Below, one piece after another: positions 17,090 through 24,976 of a stretch of 64,000 nucleotides of DNA. The notes below the pieces were generated by a model that saw only the letters and a program-made list of their open reading frames with translations, ran no database searches and had not been told where the DNA came from. Source of the DNA: DATHWB01 sp035544575 (lineage in GTDB: Bacteria > Actinomycetota > Acidimicrobiia > Spongiisociales > ZC4RG35); contig DATKEC010000083.1 of the NCBI GenBank assembly GCA_035544575.1, positions 1-64,000 on the forward strand, read 5' to 3'. Position numbers and translations under genes: made by a program. Each line of letters starts with the position of its first letter. Position 1 is the first letter of the stretch.

Positions 17090-17593
17090 CCCGCCGACCA
17101 GCACCGCCATCGTCGCGTCGAGAACCGCCGCGGCGACCATCGAGATCGCAGCCTCGGGCACCGCCACCAAGGCGGTCCGCTCACCGAAGTCACCTTCCCG
17201 GACGTCGACGACGACCCCGTCCGCGACACCGGTGGCCGTCACCAATCTGACGGTGCTCCCCGAACGGGTGCCGTCGGGAATGTCGACCTCGATCGCCCAC
17301 CATCCGTCGGGGATCGACGACACATCCTCGGCGCCGTTGCCACCCAGTACCGGTTCGCCCACCCCGATGCGCCGGTCCGAGACCAAGGGGAGCCTCACGG
17401 GGGCCAGCAGCCCGACGGGCACGTCGCGCCACATCACGGAGGTGTCGTCGACCACCTCACCGATCGCGATCTGGAATTCGGCGAAAGGATGGGGAACCGT
17501 GGTCGGCGGTCGGAATTCGACGAACACGCCTGTGAGAACGACGGCTGCCGCCAACGCCCAACGGACATACGGGGGACGGGACAACCAGAACAC
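17087..17593 (-). CDS. Membrane-anchored SAF-like domain protein, unknown function
   Basis: A 168-residue protein with one N-terminal transmembrane segment (about residues 10-27). The extracytoplasmic part contains a pattern reminiscent of the SAF domain (RDVPVGLLAPVRLPLVSDRR), which in CpaB/RcpC proteins is linked to Flp pilus assembly. The C-terminal third is again hydrophobic (MVAAAVLDATMAVLVGG). No pilus genes are nearby, so the role is open. The GTG start has a minus-strand TACGGT box (17601-17606) 7 nt upstream. Confidence 0.55.
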   Translation of the reverse strand: MFWLSRPPYVRWALAAAVVLTGVFVEFRPPTTVPHPFAEFQIAIGEVVDDTSVMWRDVPVGLLAPVRLPLVSDRRIGVGEPVLGGNGAEDVSSIPDGWWAIEVDIPDGTRSGSTVRLVTATGVADGVVVDVREGDFGERTALVAVPEAAISMVAAAVLDATMAVLVGG

Positions 17594-17600
17594 GCCGGCG

Positions 17601-17606
17601 ACCGTA
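17601..17606 (-). promoter_or_regulatory. -10 element for the SAF-like protein gene
   Basis: Minus-strand TACGGT, 7 nt before the GTG start at 17593. Confidence 0.4.
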
Positions 17607-17637
17607 TCGCTCGGTCGGCGGGTGGGGAAGACGTGCG

Positions 17638-17967
17638 TCAGTCTGCGGCAGCTGCGGCCGCTGACTCCTTCTTCTTGGTGCCGGCTGTCTCCTTCTTCGG
17701 CTTGTCCGCAGCTTTGGCGGGGGCCGTGTCGGACTTTGCTGCGTCCGACGTGGTCATCGACGAACCGTCGGACTCATTCGCCGTCCGTGCCGGGCGGCTG
17801 TCGGTGGCGTAGAAGCCGGGGCCTTTGAAAACGACACCGCTGGCGTGGAAGATCTTCTGGACATCGCCTCCGCACGCTGCGTGCGTTTTCAGCGGACGTG
17901 CGGAGAAGGACTGCGCCTTCTCGAAGCGCTCGCCGCAGCTCTTACAGACGTATTCGTATGTGGGCAT
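17638..17967 (-). CDS. FmdB-family zinc-ribbon protein
   Basis: A 109-residue protein with an N-terminal FmdB-type zinc ribbon: MPTYEYVCKSCG, then GERFEKAQ and a second partial metal site around HAACGG. The C-terminal 50 residues are low-complexity, rich in Ala, Lys, Asp and Ser. The start is set at the canonical MPTYEY, not at an upstream in-frame Met. FmdB proteins are putative regulators or small zinc-binding proteins of uncertain role. It is divergent from plsY. Confidence 0.8.
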   Translation of the reverse strand: MPTYEYVCKSCGERFEKAQSFSARPLKTHAACGGDVQKIFHASGVVFKGPGFYATDSRPARTANESDGSSMTTSDAAKSDTAPAKAADKPKKETAGTKKKESAAAAAAD

Positions 17968-18055
17968 CAGTGAATGGCTCTCGTGAAGTGGTCGATGGGT
18001 GAACATGGTACTGAACCCTCACATTCCCGCCGAATGCCCGGGTTGGCCCGATCCC

Positions 18056-18061
18056 TACACT
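18056..18061 (+). promoter_or_regulatory. -10 element for plsY
   Basis: TACACT ends 6 nt before the plsY ATG at 18068; leaderless-type spacing. Confidence 0.5.
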
Positions 18062-18067
18062 GACCGG

Positions 18068-18661
18068 ATGCCAGTCTGGCTCGCGCTCGTGGGCGCCTAT
18101 GTCGTGGGATCGGTCGACTTCGCGGTCGTCGTGGCGCGCAGCCGAGGCGTCGACATCCACTCGGTTGGGTCGGGAAATCCGGGCACGTCGAACGTCCTGC
18201 GGACGTTGGGACGGGGACCGGCGGTGATGGTGTTGGCCGGGGACATGCTCAAGGGTGTGATCGCGGCGACGTTCGGCTGGATCGCGGCCGGCGGAGACCC
18301 GGCGAACCAGCCGGTGGCCTACGCGGCGGGCCTGGCCGCCGTCCTTGGCCACACCTATCCGGTCTTCCACCGTTTCCGGGGGGGTAAAGGAGTAGCCACG
18401 GCGGGAGGGGTGATGCTGTTCACCGTTCCGTGGGCCGCCCTCATCCTCGCCGCGCAGTGGGCCATCGTGGCCAAGGTGTTCAAGGTGGCATCGATTGCCT
18501 CGCTCGTCTCGGTTGCGGCCGCGCTGCCGCTGGCATATGCGTTCGGAGCCCGCGATTGGTCTCTCGTGTTGCTTGGCGCCATCGTCGTCTTGATCGTGTG
18601 GCGGCACCGGCCGAATATCCAGCGGATGATCTCCGGTTCCGAAGAGAGGGTGCCCACGTGA
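18068..18661 (+). CDS. plsY: Acyl-phosphate:glycerol-3-phosphate acyltransferase
   Basis: PlsY, a 197-residue membrane enzyme that puts the first acyl chain on glycerol-3-phosphate. Conserved motifs are SVGSGNPGTSNVLR, and GHTYPVFHRFRGGKGVAT with the glycerol-3-phosphate/acyl-phosphate contacts. About five hydrophobic helices are visible. The start is fixed by the family N-terminus and the box 6 nt upstream. Its stop overlaps the galU GTG (GTGA), so plsY leads the galU-moeA-moaC operon. Confidence 0.93.
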   Translation: MPVWLALVGAYVVGSVDFAVVVARSRGVDIHSVGSGNPGTSNVLRTLGRGPAVMVLAGDMLKGVIAATFGWIAAGGDPANQPVAYAAGLAAVLGHTYPVFHRFRGGKGVATAGGVMLFTVPWAALILAAQWAIVAKVFKVASIASLVSVAAALPLAYAFGARDWSLVLLGAIVVLIVWRHRPNIQRMISGSEERVPT

Positions 18662-19467
18662 AGGTCGATGTCGCCGTCATTCCCGCCGCAGGACGCGGTA
18701 CCAGGATGCGGCCGGCAACCAGGGTGGTGCCCAAGGCGCTCCTCACGGTTGTCGACCGTCCCGCCATCCAGTACGCCGTCGAAGAGGCCGCCCGTGCGGG
18801 TGCATCCGAAGCAATCCTCGTCGTCGACCTCGATGCCGGCCACCTCATCCACCAGCACTTTGTCTCCGAGGGGCGCCTTCCCGGCCTCGAGGACATCCGC
18901 GTGCGCCCCGTGGTGCAAGAAGAACCCCTGGGTCTCGGACATGCTGTGTTCGAAGCCCAGGAGATGGTGGCGGGTCGGCCGTTCTTCTGCATCCTCGCCG
19001 ACGACATCGTGCCTCCCGGCCGAGACGTCCTTCCGAGCCTGGCTGCCGCCGCGGACAACTACGACTCGGTCATGTACTTGCGACCGGTGGCGCCCGACAT
19101 CGTGCCGACGAAAGGCATCGCGATTCCGTCTTCGGATGTTGTGGACAATGTCGTGTCGCTGTCGGGCTCGGTCGAAAAGCCCGCGCTGGCGGACGCTCCT
19201 TCAGACCTTGCGCTGATCGGGCGCTATCTGTTCACCTCAGAGATCTTCTCCATCCTGGCGACGCTCGAGCCTGGCCACGGCGGGGAGATCCAACTCACGG
19301 ACGCCATCGACGAGCTGGGTCGGCGCGGACGACTCAAGGGTTACATCGACGACATCGACCTCCTCGACATCGGAACGCCGGCGGGTCTCCTCAACGCCTC
19401 GATCGTCCTCGGTCTGGCTCGCTTCGGCCCCGAATTCGAACAGCGGGTCCGCGCCCTCCTCGCATGA
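18658..19467 (+). CDS. galU: UTP-glucose-1-phosphate uridylyltransferase
   Basis: Nucleotidyltransferase of 269 residues that makes UDP-glucose from UTP and glucose-1-phosphate. The N-terminal nucleotide-binding loop is PAAGRGTRMRPATRVVPKALL. Further family motifs are VVQEEPLGLGHAVF, FCILADDIV and LIGRYLFTSEIF. The GTG start overlaps the plsY stop, and the stop overlaps moeA (ATGA). The galU-moeA order is common in actinobacteria. Confidence 0.92.
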   Translation: MKVDVAVIPAAGRGTRMRPATRVVPKALLTVVDRPAIQYAVEEAARAGASEAILVVDLDAGHLIHQHFVSEGRLPGLEDIRVRPVVQEEPLGLGHAVFEAQEMVAGRPFFCILADDIVPPGRDVLPSLAAAADNYDSVMYLRPVAPDIVPTKGIAIPSSDVVDNVVSLSGSVEKPALADAPSDLALIGRYLFTSEIFSILATLEPGHGGEIQLTDAIDELGRRGRLKGYIDDIDLLDIGTPAGLLNASIVLGLARFGPEFEQRVRALLA

Positions 19468-20684
19468 AGCCACTCGCGGACGCCCAGCGGGAAGTGCTGG
19501 CTGGAGTCGCGCGCCTCGAAGCGGTCGATGTCGAGCTTCGAGCAGCGCTCGGCCTGGTGCTGGCCGAGGATGTCATCGCTCCACATGATGTGCCCCCGTT
19601 CGCCAACGCCGCGATGGACGGTTTCGCGGTCATGGGTGCCGACGTCGCCGCCGCTGGTGTCGAGTTGGAGATCCTCGAAGACCTCGCCGCCGGACACGTG
19701 GCGTCCGCCGCGGTTCGCCCCCGAACCGCCATCCGCATCATGACCGGCGCTCCGCTTCCCGCCGGAGCGGACACCGTCGTGAGAGTCGAAGACACCGAGT
19801 CCGACGACCGACGAGTCCGGATCGCCGTGCCGGTCCCGACCGGCACCGCCGTCCGGGCGGCAGGTGGCGACGTGACAGCCGGATCGGTGGTGTTCCGGAC
19901 AGGAACCGTACTCGCTCCCGCTCACGTCGGCGTGCTCGCCACGATCGGCGTGACTCGACCGCGCGTCTTTCGGAATCCGCGGGTCGCCATCATGTCGACC
20001 GGAGACGAAGTGGTTCCACCCGAGACGGCGACCCTCGCCCCTGGCACGATCCGCGACGCCAACCGGCCGCTACTGGCTGGCTTGCTGGCCGAGGTCGGCG
20101 TGGACATCGAGGACTTCGGGATCGTCGGCGATGACCGGGACCGGCTTCGGAGCATGCTGGCCTCGGCCGCATCCGACTGCGACGTGGTGGTCTCGTCCGG
20201 TGGCGTGTCGATGGGGGACTACGACCTGGTCAAACACGTGCTGGCCGAACTCGGCTCTGTCGAGCTGTGGAAGGTGGCGATGCAGCCCGCCAAGCCGTTT
20301 GCATTCGGTTCCATCGAAGGAACCCCGTTGTTCGGCCTTCCCGGCAACCCCGTGTCGGTGATCGTGGCGTTCGAGAACTTCCTTCGACCGGCGCTGCTGG
20401 CGATGCGAGGATGTCAGCGCCTGTTCCGGCCGCTCTCGATGGGGGTCTGGGCGGAGACGGTCGAGACCGATCCTGCGAAGACGGTGTTCCTCCGCGTTGT
20501 TCGGGTCGAAGGTGGAGTGCGACTCGCCGGGGGCCAGGATTCGAATGTGCTCTCCGCCACTGCGAACGCGGACGCCTGGGCCGTGGTTGGTACGGGTATC
20601 GGCAAGATGGAGGCCGGCGAAGCCGTTCCGCTGCTGGAGATTCGGCTGCCGGCGTCCCGGACGTATCTGGAGGTGCTCGCGTGA
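19464..20684 (+). CDS. moeA: Molybdopterin molybdenumtransferase (MoeA) or the gephyrin-like division protein Glp
   Basis: MoeA/gephyrin-fold protein of 406 residues. Domain III shows the molybdopterin site VVSSGGVSMGDYDLVKHVL; other family motifs are PPFANAAMDGFAV, LPGNPVSVIVAF and KPFAFG. MoeA inserts molybdate into adenylated molybdopterin. In actinobacteria one MoeA paralogue, Glp, acts in cell division with FtsZ and the membrane receptor GlpR/SepX. The order here (galU, this gene, moaC, SepX-like) matches that locus, so a Glp role is a real alternative. Four-base overlaps join it to galU and moaC. Confidence 0.88.
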   Translation: MKPLADAQREVLAGVARLEAVDVELRAALGLVLAEDVIAPHDVPPFANAAMDGFAVMGADVAAAGVELEILEDLAAGHVASAAVRPRTAIRIMTGAPLPAGADTVVRVEDTESDDRRVRIAVPVPTGTAVRAAGGDVTAGSVVFRTGTVLAPAHVGVLATIGVTRPRVFRNPRVAIMSTGDEVVPPETATLAPGTIRDANRPLLAGLLAEVGVDIEDFGIVGDDRDRLRSMLASAASDCDVVVSSGGVSMGDYDLVKHVLAELGSVELWKVAMQPAKPFAFGSIEGTPLFGLPGNPVSVIVAFENFLRPALLAMRGCQRLFRPLSMGVWAETVETDPAKTVFLRVVRVEGGVRLAGGQDSNVLSATANADAWAVVGTGIGKMEAGEAVPLLEIRLPASRTYLEVLA

Positions 20685-21148
20685 CCGACTTTCCACATCT
20701 CACCCCGGACGGCGACGTCCACATGGTCGATGTCTCAGACAAGGCAGTGACCGACCGGATCGCGATCGCCGAGTGTTTCGTCTCGATGGCCCAGGCCACG
20801 GCGACGGCGCTGTTCGCCGGACGCCTGCCGAAGGGCGATGCGATGGCGTCGGTGCGTTTGGCAGGGATCATGGCCGCCAAACGAACCCCCGACCTGATTC
20901 CACTCTGCCACCCGATTGCGATCAGCGGTGTGGAGGTGGCAGTCGAGCCAGCACCGGCTGGAGCGCGCATCGAGGCGACGGTGCGGACGACGGGCCGCAC
21001 CGGTGTCGAGATGGAGGCGATGACGGCGGTGTCGGTCGCGGCCCTCGCCCTCTATGACATGGTCAAGGGCATCGAACGAGGTGTCGAAATCGGTCCCGTG
21101 CGTCTCACGTTCAAGTCCGGGGGCCGATCAGGGGAGTGGACGAGATAG
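20681..21148 (+). CDS. moaC: Cyclic pyranopterin monophosphate synthase
   Basis: MoaC, 155 residues, makes cyclic pyranopterin monophosphate in molybdenum-cofactor synthesis with MoaA. Conserved stretches are HMVDVSDKAVTDR, the active-site KRTPDLIPLCHPI, and GVEMEAMTAVSVAALALYDM. The GTG at 20681 overlaps the moeA stop (GTGA). moaA is not in the window. Confidence 0.94.
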   Translation: MTDFPHLTPDGDVHMVDVSDKAVTDRIAIAECFVSMAQATATALFAGRLPKGDAMASVRLAGIMAAKRTPDLIPLCHPIAISGVEVAVEPAPAGARIEATVRTTGRTGVEMEAMTAVSVAALALYDMVKGIERGVEIGPVRLTFKSGGRSGEWTR

Positions 21149-21181
21149 CCGTTGTGCTTGGGTCCGCCGACTCACCACGGC

Positions 21182-21187
21182 TAGTCT
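21182..21187 (+). promoter_or_regulatory. Possible -10 element upstream of the SepX/GlpR-like gene
   Basis: TAGTCT lies 39 nt before the ATG at 21227, in the 78-bp gap after moaC. It would give a short leader. No -35 element is clear. Confidence 0.3.
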
Positions 21188-21226
21188 GGCGCCACTGTTC
21201 GCGCGGAGTGAGCACCCACACAAATC

Positions 21227-21673
21227 ATGCTGACCGCACCATTTCTCATCGCAGCGCTGGTTCTCGCCACGATCTGGGGGATCTACCTCTTCCCTTCGAT
21301 TTCGGGCGGGCGCAAGGAGGCGCCGCTCAACTCGACCGAGGACTTCGACCGCTGGACCCACCTGATGGCCGACGTGCAGCGGCGCACCATGACACCGTCG
21401 CGAGTCACCGCCAGAGATGTCGTCCGTAGTCGCCGACGTCGGGCCATCGTCGTCTTGGCCGTCTTCGCCGTGGCGACCCTGGTCGCCGCCTATGCGACCA
21501 AGTCGATCTCGTGGCTGCTCGTCCATCTCACCGTCGACGCGGCGATCGCCTGGTACATCGGAATGCTCATGCAGGTTCGCCAGCAGCGCGAGGCGCGGGC
21601 GGCCATCACTCATGTGGCGAATCGTCCCACCGACGCCGACGCCCCCCAGGTTCGTATCGTCGCCGGGCAGTGA
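21227..21673 (+). CDS. Small membrane protein, candidate SepX/GlpR (Glp receptor)
   Basis: A 148-residue protein with one N-terminal transmembrane helix (about residues 4-22), a charged cytoplasmic linker (24-72), two closely spaced helices (73-90, 95-116) and a short polar tail. This 1+2 helix layout and the position downstream of galU-moeA-moaC match the actinobacterial division protein SepX/GlpR. That protein binds the MoeA-like Glp. The assignment rests on topology and neighbourhood, not on a recognised motif. Its stop overlaps the translin gene (GTGA). Confidence 0.6.
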   Translation: MLTAPFLIAALVLATIWGIYLFPSISGGRKEAPLNSTEDFDRWTHLMADVQRRTMTPSRVTARDVVRSRRRRAIVVLAVFAVATLVAAYATKSISWLLVHLTVDAAIAWYIGMLMQVRQQREARAAITHVANRPTDADAPQVRIVAGQ

Positions 21674-22305
21674 GCCCGGTTTCCAGCGACGATCTCGACC
21701 GCATCGGCGCCGAAGCCCGTCCCATCCTCGACGACCGGTTCGCCGCTCGTGAACGCGGGATCACGGGCAGTCGCAACGTGATCAGGGCCTGTGCCAACGC
21801 CATTCGCAGCCTGCACCGGGGCGAGACGACGGAGGCGGGCGCCCTCATCACCCGCGCCGGAGAGATGCTCGCCGAGATCACGTCCGGGCTGGCCGACCAC
21901 CAGGACATCCTCCATGCCGGGTTCGTGACCGACGCCGCCAAGGAGTTTGCGGAAGCACAGCTGACCGCGGCGATCTTCGCCGGGGAGGCCCTCCCCACCG
22001 CGGCGGAACTGGGTGTCGATCCGGTCCCGTACCTCCATGGCCTCGGCGAGTCGGTGGGGGAGTGCCGACGTCGGATGCTCGATCGGTTGCGGTCGGGGGA
22101 AACCGGGGAAGCCGAACGCCTCCTCGTGGCGATGGACGCCATCGTCGATCTGCTGGCGACGATGGACTATCCCGACGGCATGACGTCGGGTCTGCGTCGC
22201 ACGACCGACGTGAGTCGCTCGCTGGTGGAGCGGTCTCGGGCGGACCTCACCTCAACCGTGGTCCAGGACCGGTTGCGTTCGGACCTCGAGCGCCGCATGC
22301 CCTGA
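21670..22305 (+). CDS. Translin-family protein
   Basis: An all-helical 211-residue protein with the translin/TRAX pattern. It has an N-terminal half with spaced Arg/His residues (RNVIRACANAIRSLHRGE), then FAEAQLTAAIFAGE. Next comes the diagnostic YLHGLGESVGECRRRMLDRL, and finally MDYPDGMTSGLRRTTDVSR and SLVERSRADLT. Eukaryotic and archaeal translins form octameric nucleic-acid-binding barrels, and some complexes are RNases. Bacterial members are little studied. GTG start overlapping the SepX-like stop, so the two are probably translated together. Confidence 0.75.
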   Translation: MSPVSSDDLDRIGAEARPILDDRFAARERGITGSRNVIRACANAIRSLHRGETTEAGALITRAGEMLAEITSGLADHQDILHAGFVTDAAKEFAEAQLTAAIFAGEALPTAAELGVDPVPYLHGLGESVGECRRRMLDRLRSGETGEAERLLVAMDAIVDLLATMDYPDGMTSGLRRTTDVSRSLVERSRADLTSTVVQDRLRSDLERRMP

Positions 22306-22326
22306 TGGCCGGGGCGACGCCGGTGC

Positions 22327-22332
22327 TACGCT
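22327..22332 (+). promoter_or_regulatory. -10 element for tRNA-Ala
   Basis: TACGCT ends 11 nt before the first base of the tRNA. Confidence 0.45.
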
Positions 22333-22343
22333 TCCCCCGCCTT

Positions 22344-22420
22344 GGGGGTGTAGCTCAGCCCGGCAGAGCACCTCGTTCGCAACGAGGGGGTCACGGGTTC
22401 AAATCCCGTCACCTCCACCA
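22344..22420 (+). tRNA. tRNA-Ala (anticodon CGC)
   Basis: Full cloverleaf of 77 nt with CCA encoded. The acceptor stem contains the G3:U70 pair that defines alanine identity. The anticodon loop TTCGCAA sits on a CCTCG/CGAGG stem. The T arm is ACGGG-TTCAAAT-CCCGT. Confidence 0.97.
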
Positions 22421-22451
22421 AGTGTCCCTCCAGCAAATGTTCGAGTGTCGT

Positions 22452-22457
22452 TAGCCT
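22452..22457 (+). promoter_or_regulatory. -10 element for the HExxH lipoprotein gene
   Basis: TAGCCT ends 6 nt before the GTG at 22464. Confidence 0.5.
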
Positions 22458-22463
22458 GATGGC

Positions 22464-23798
22464 GTGATCTCCCGCATCGTCGCTCTCCTTGCCGCGCTCG
22501 TCCTCGCAACCGCATGCACGCCGGCGGCGGACACCACCACCACCACCCTCACCACCACCGTGCCGTCGGAGCCGGTCACCTCGGCTCCGACCTCGACCGC
22601 GGAATCGACGACCACCACGACTGCGCCGGTGGCGACGACGCTCCCGGTTGGGACAGAGTCGCTCCCGATCGAGATGCGCCAGGAGATCGCCGAGCTGATC
22701 GTGCTGACCGAACACATTCGTGGCCTGACGTTCCTGCAGCCGCCCACGATCATCGTCGTGTCAGCCGAAGAGCTCGAGCAGCGGGTTCGTGACTCGATCG
22801 AAGAGGAGATCGAGACCCTCCCCGCGGATGAAGCACTGCTCGAGCTGCTCGGACTGATCGATGCCGAGACCGACCTGCTCGGGCTCTACCTCGACCTCTA
22901 CGGAGAACAGGTCGCCGGCTCCTACGACGGCGAGACCGGCGAGCTCGTGATCCCGGCGGGCGAGATGTTGAGCGCACTTCAAAAGGGCACGCTGGTACAC
23001 GAGCTCACCCACGCCCTCACCGATCAGCGGTTCGGATTCATGGACCGCTATGGGGCGCTGTTGGACGGGGATCTCTTCGACGAGGCGGTCGCGCTGCTGG
23101 CGGTCGCCGAAGGCGATGCCATGCTCACCGAGGTCCAGTACATACAGCAGTTGAGCTTCGGCGAACAACAGGAGTTTCTGGCGGAGGCCATCGGAAGAGA
23201 TTCGCCGGTGTTCGATGCCGCGCCCGCCTACCTGCAGAACTCGCTTCTGTTTCCCTATCAGGAGGGTTTGGCCTTCGTGCAGCGGGCCTACGAGATCGGC
23301 GGACATGACGAGGTGAACCGCCTGTATGTCGAGCCTCCGGTGTCCTCCGAGCAGATCATCAACCCGCGTGCGTATGGCGAGGACATGCCGATTCCGGTGG
23401 AGATCGTCGAGCCGGCGGTGGCGGGCTACGACGTGGTCTACGAGTCGGTGTGGGGACAGCTCAGCTTTCAGCTGATGTTCGATCAGGTGCTAGGGGGTGC
23501 CTCCGACGCCGTCGACGGTTGGGGCGGTGACTCCTACATCCAATGGTTCGACGGCGAGAACGCCGCCTTCCTGCTGGCCTATGCCGGCGACGCCGCCGCG
23601 GACCACCAGGAGATGGCCGATGCCCTCACCCGGTATGCGCAGACGGCGATGGACGTCGAACAGACCGAAGACACCGGCGCTGGAGCGGTCTTCGAGGGTG
23701 AAGACTTCGCCTTCGTCCGTGTCACCGGGGACCGCGTGTTCTTTGTCGCCGCTTCCGATCCCGCCGTTGGTCGTCGGATCGTCGCAGCGCTTCCCTGA
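22464..23798 (+). CDS. Putative zinc-metallopeptidase lipoprotein
   Basis: A 444-residue secreted protein. It has a lipoprotein signal (LVLATAC), then a Thr/Ser/Pro-rich linker of about 40 residues, then a globular domain. That domain has a zinc-protease-like helix HELTHALTD (His179, Glu180, His183). A possible third ligand lies in the downstream acidic segment AVAEGDAML. The rest (PYQEGLAFVQRAYEIGG and following) is not a family I can name. The HExxH helix suggests a cell-surface peptidase, but catalysis is inferred only. GTG start supported by the box 6 nt upstream. Confidence 0.65.
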   Translation: MISRIVALLAALVLATACTPAADTTTTTLTTTVPSEPVTSAPTSTAESTTTTTAPVATTLPVGTESLPIEMRQEIAELIVLTEHIRGLTFLQPPTIIVVSAEELEQRVRDSIEEEIETLPADEALLELLGLIDAETDLLGLYLDLYGEQVAGSYDGETGELVIPAGEMLSALQKGTLVHELTHALTDQRFGFMDRYGALLDGDLFDEAVALLAVAEGDAMLTEVQYIQQLSFGEQQEFLAEAIGRDSPVFDAAPAYLQNSLLFPYQEGLAFVQRAYEIGGHDEVNRLYVEPPVSSEQIINPRAYGEDMPIPVEIVEPAVAGYDVVYESVWGQLSFQLMFDQVLGGASDAVDGWGGDSYIQWFDGENAAFLLAYAGDAAADHQEMADALTRYAQTAMDVEQTEDTGAGAVFEGEDFAFVRVTGDRVFFVAASDPAVGRRIVAALP

Positions 23799-23837
23799 AC
23801 GCGTCTGCGGCCACTTCAACCCGCCGCCGGGCGGACA

Positions 23838-23843
23838 TAGGCT
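23838..23843 (+). promoter_or_regulatory. -10 element for the DUF192 gene
   Basis: TAGGCT ends 6 nt before the ATG at 23850. Confidence 0.45.
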
Positions 23844-23849
23844 GCGTGG

Positions 23850-24251
23850 ATGGACTTGGTGGACATGGTGATCGGCGAACTCGTCTTTCGCGATGTGGCG
23901 GTCCCCACTCGGTTCATCGAGCGCTGGCGGGGGATGAGCACCGTTGCCGGGGCGATGCTGTTCGATGCAGCATCGGTCCACAGCTTCGGCATGGACCGAC
24001 CGCTGACCGTGGTTGGTATCGGGTCGGACCAACGGGTCGTCGCGGTCCGCGCGCTGGCCCCGGCCAGAGTGATCGCGCTGGCCGCCCACCAGATCCTCGA
24101 GCTCGAGACGTTCATGATCCCGCCGCGCCTCGGCGACCGTGTGCGGTTCTACGATCGACGCCATGGCGGGACGTCTGGTGGTGTGCGCGACTCCGATCGG
24201 GAACCTGGGAGACATTTCCGAACGCCTGGCTCAGACGCTCCGTTCCGCTGA
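23850..24251 (+). CDS. DUF192-family protein
   Basis: A 133-residue protein with the DUF192 pattern: FIERWRGMSTVAGAMLFDA, FGMDRPLTVVGIG, and a closing HQILELE. The function of the family is unknown; some members are secreted. Here no signal peptide is present. The last 30 residues overlap the start of rsmI in another frame (89 bp), have an unusual Arg/Gly-rich composition and look unconstrained. The functional domain probably ends near residue 105. Confidence 0.65.
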   Translation: MDLVDMVIGELVFRDVAVPTRFIERWRGMSTVAGAMLFDAASVHSFGMDRPLTVVGIGSDQRVVAVRALAPARVIALAAHQILELETFMIPPRLGDRVRFYDRRHGGTSGGVRDSDREPGRHFRTPGSDAPFR

Positions 24252-24975
24252 CGTCGTCTACGTCGAGGACACCCGGCGAACGGGGCTGCTGTTGTCCCAC
24301 ATCGGGGCTTCTCCGGAGGTTCGCAGCTTCTTCATCGGCAACGAAGGGGTGCGCTCGGGCGAGATCGAAGACAGGATCCGCCGCGGCGACACCGTGGCGC
24401 TCGTGTCCGATGCCGGCACCCCGGCGGTGGCCGATCCCGGTGTCCTCGCGGTCAGGGCGGCGCGTCGTGCCGGAGGCATGGTGAGCGTCGTGCCGGGGCC
24501 GAGCGCCGTCACTTCGGCGCTGGCGGTGTCCGGATTCGGGGGCGACCGGTTCGCGTTCGAGGGCTTCCTCCCCCGCAAGAGCGGAGAACGGGTCCGGTCG
24601 TTGGCGTCGATGGTCAGGGAGAACCGGCCGGTGGTCTGGTTCAGCTCCCCGCGCCGCGTGCTGATCGACCTCGAAGACCTCACCGGCCATGCCGGCGACG
24701 ACCGGGAGATCTGCGTGGCCCGGGAGCTGACCAAGCAGTTCGAAGAGGTCTGGTGGGGTTCGTTGCGTCAGGCGATCGAGAAGTGGACCGCAACCGAACC
24801 CCGGGGGGAGTTCACACTGGTGCTCGCTCCCGGACCCACAGAGACAGTCACGCTCGAACGCGCGGTGGAGCTGGCGAGGGAGCTCACGAAGCAGGGCGCG
24901 AGCCGATCCGAGGCGGCGCGGACAGTGGCGCACGACACGGGTCTGGCACGGCGATCGATCTACGACGGGATCTGA
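24163..24975 (+). CDS. rsmI: 16S rRNA (cytidine-1402-2'-O)-methyltransferase
   Basis: RsmI methylates the 2'-O of C1402 in 16S rRNA using S-adenosylmethionine. It is 270 residues. Family motifs are VVCATPIGNLGDIS, YVEDTRRTGLLL, VSDAGTPAVADPG, VPGPSAVTSALAVSG and FEGFLPRK. The ATG at 24163 gives the canonical N-terminus; an in-frame GTG at 24139 is the alternative. It overlaps the DUF192 gene and is convergent with abrB, whose stop is 1 nt away. Confidence 0.94.
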   Translation: MAGRLVVCATPIGNLGDISERLAQTLRSADVVYVEDTRRTGLLLSHIGASPEVRSFFIGNEGVRSGEIEDRIRRGDTVALVSDAGTPAVADPGVLAVRAARRAGGMVSVVPGPSAVTSALAVSGFGGDRFAFEGFLPRKSGERVRSLASMVRENRPVVWFSSPRRVLIDLEDLTGHAGDDREICVARELTKQFEEVWWGSLRQAIEKWTATEPRGEFTLVLAPGPTETVTLERAVELARELTKQGASRSEAARTVAHDTGLARRSIYDGI

Positions 24976-24976
24976 G

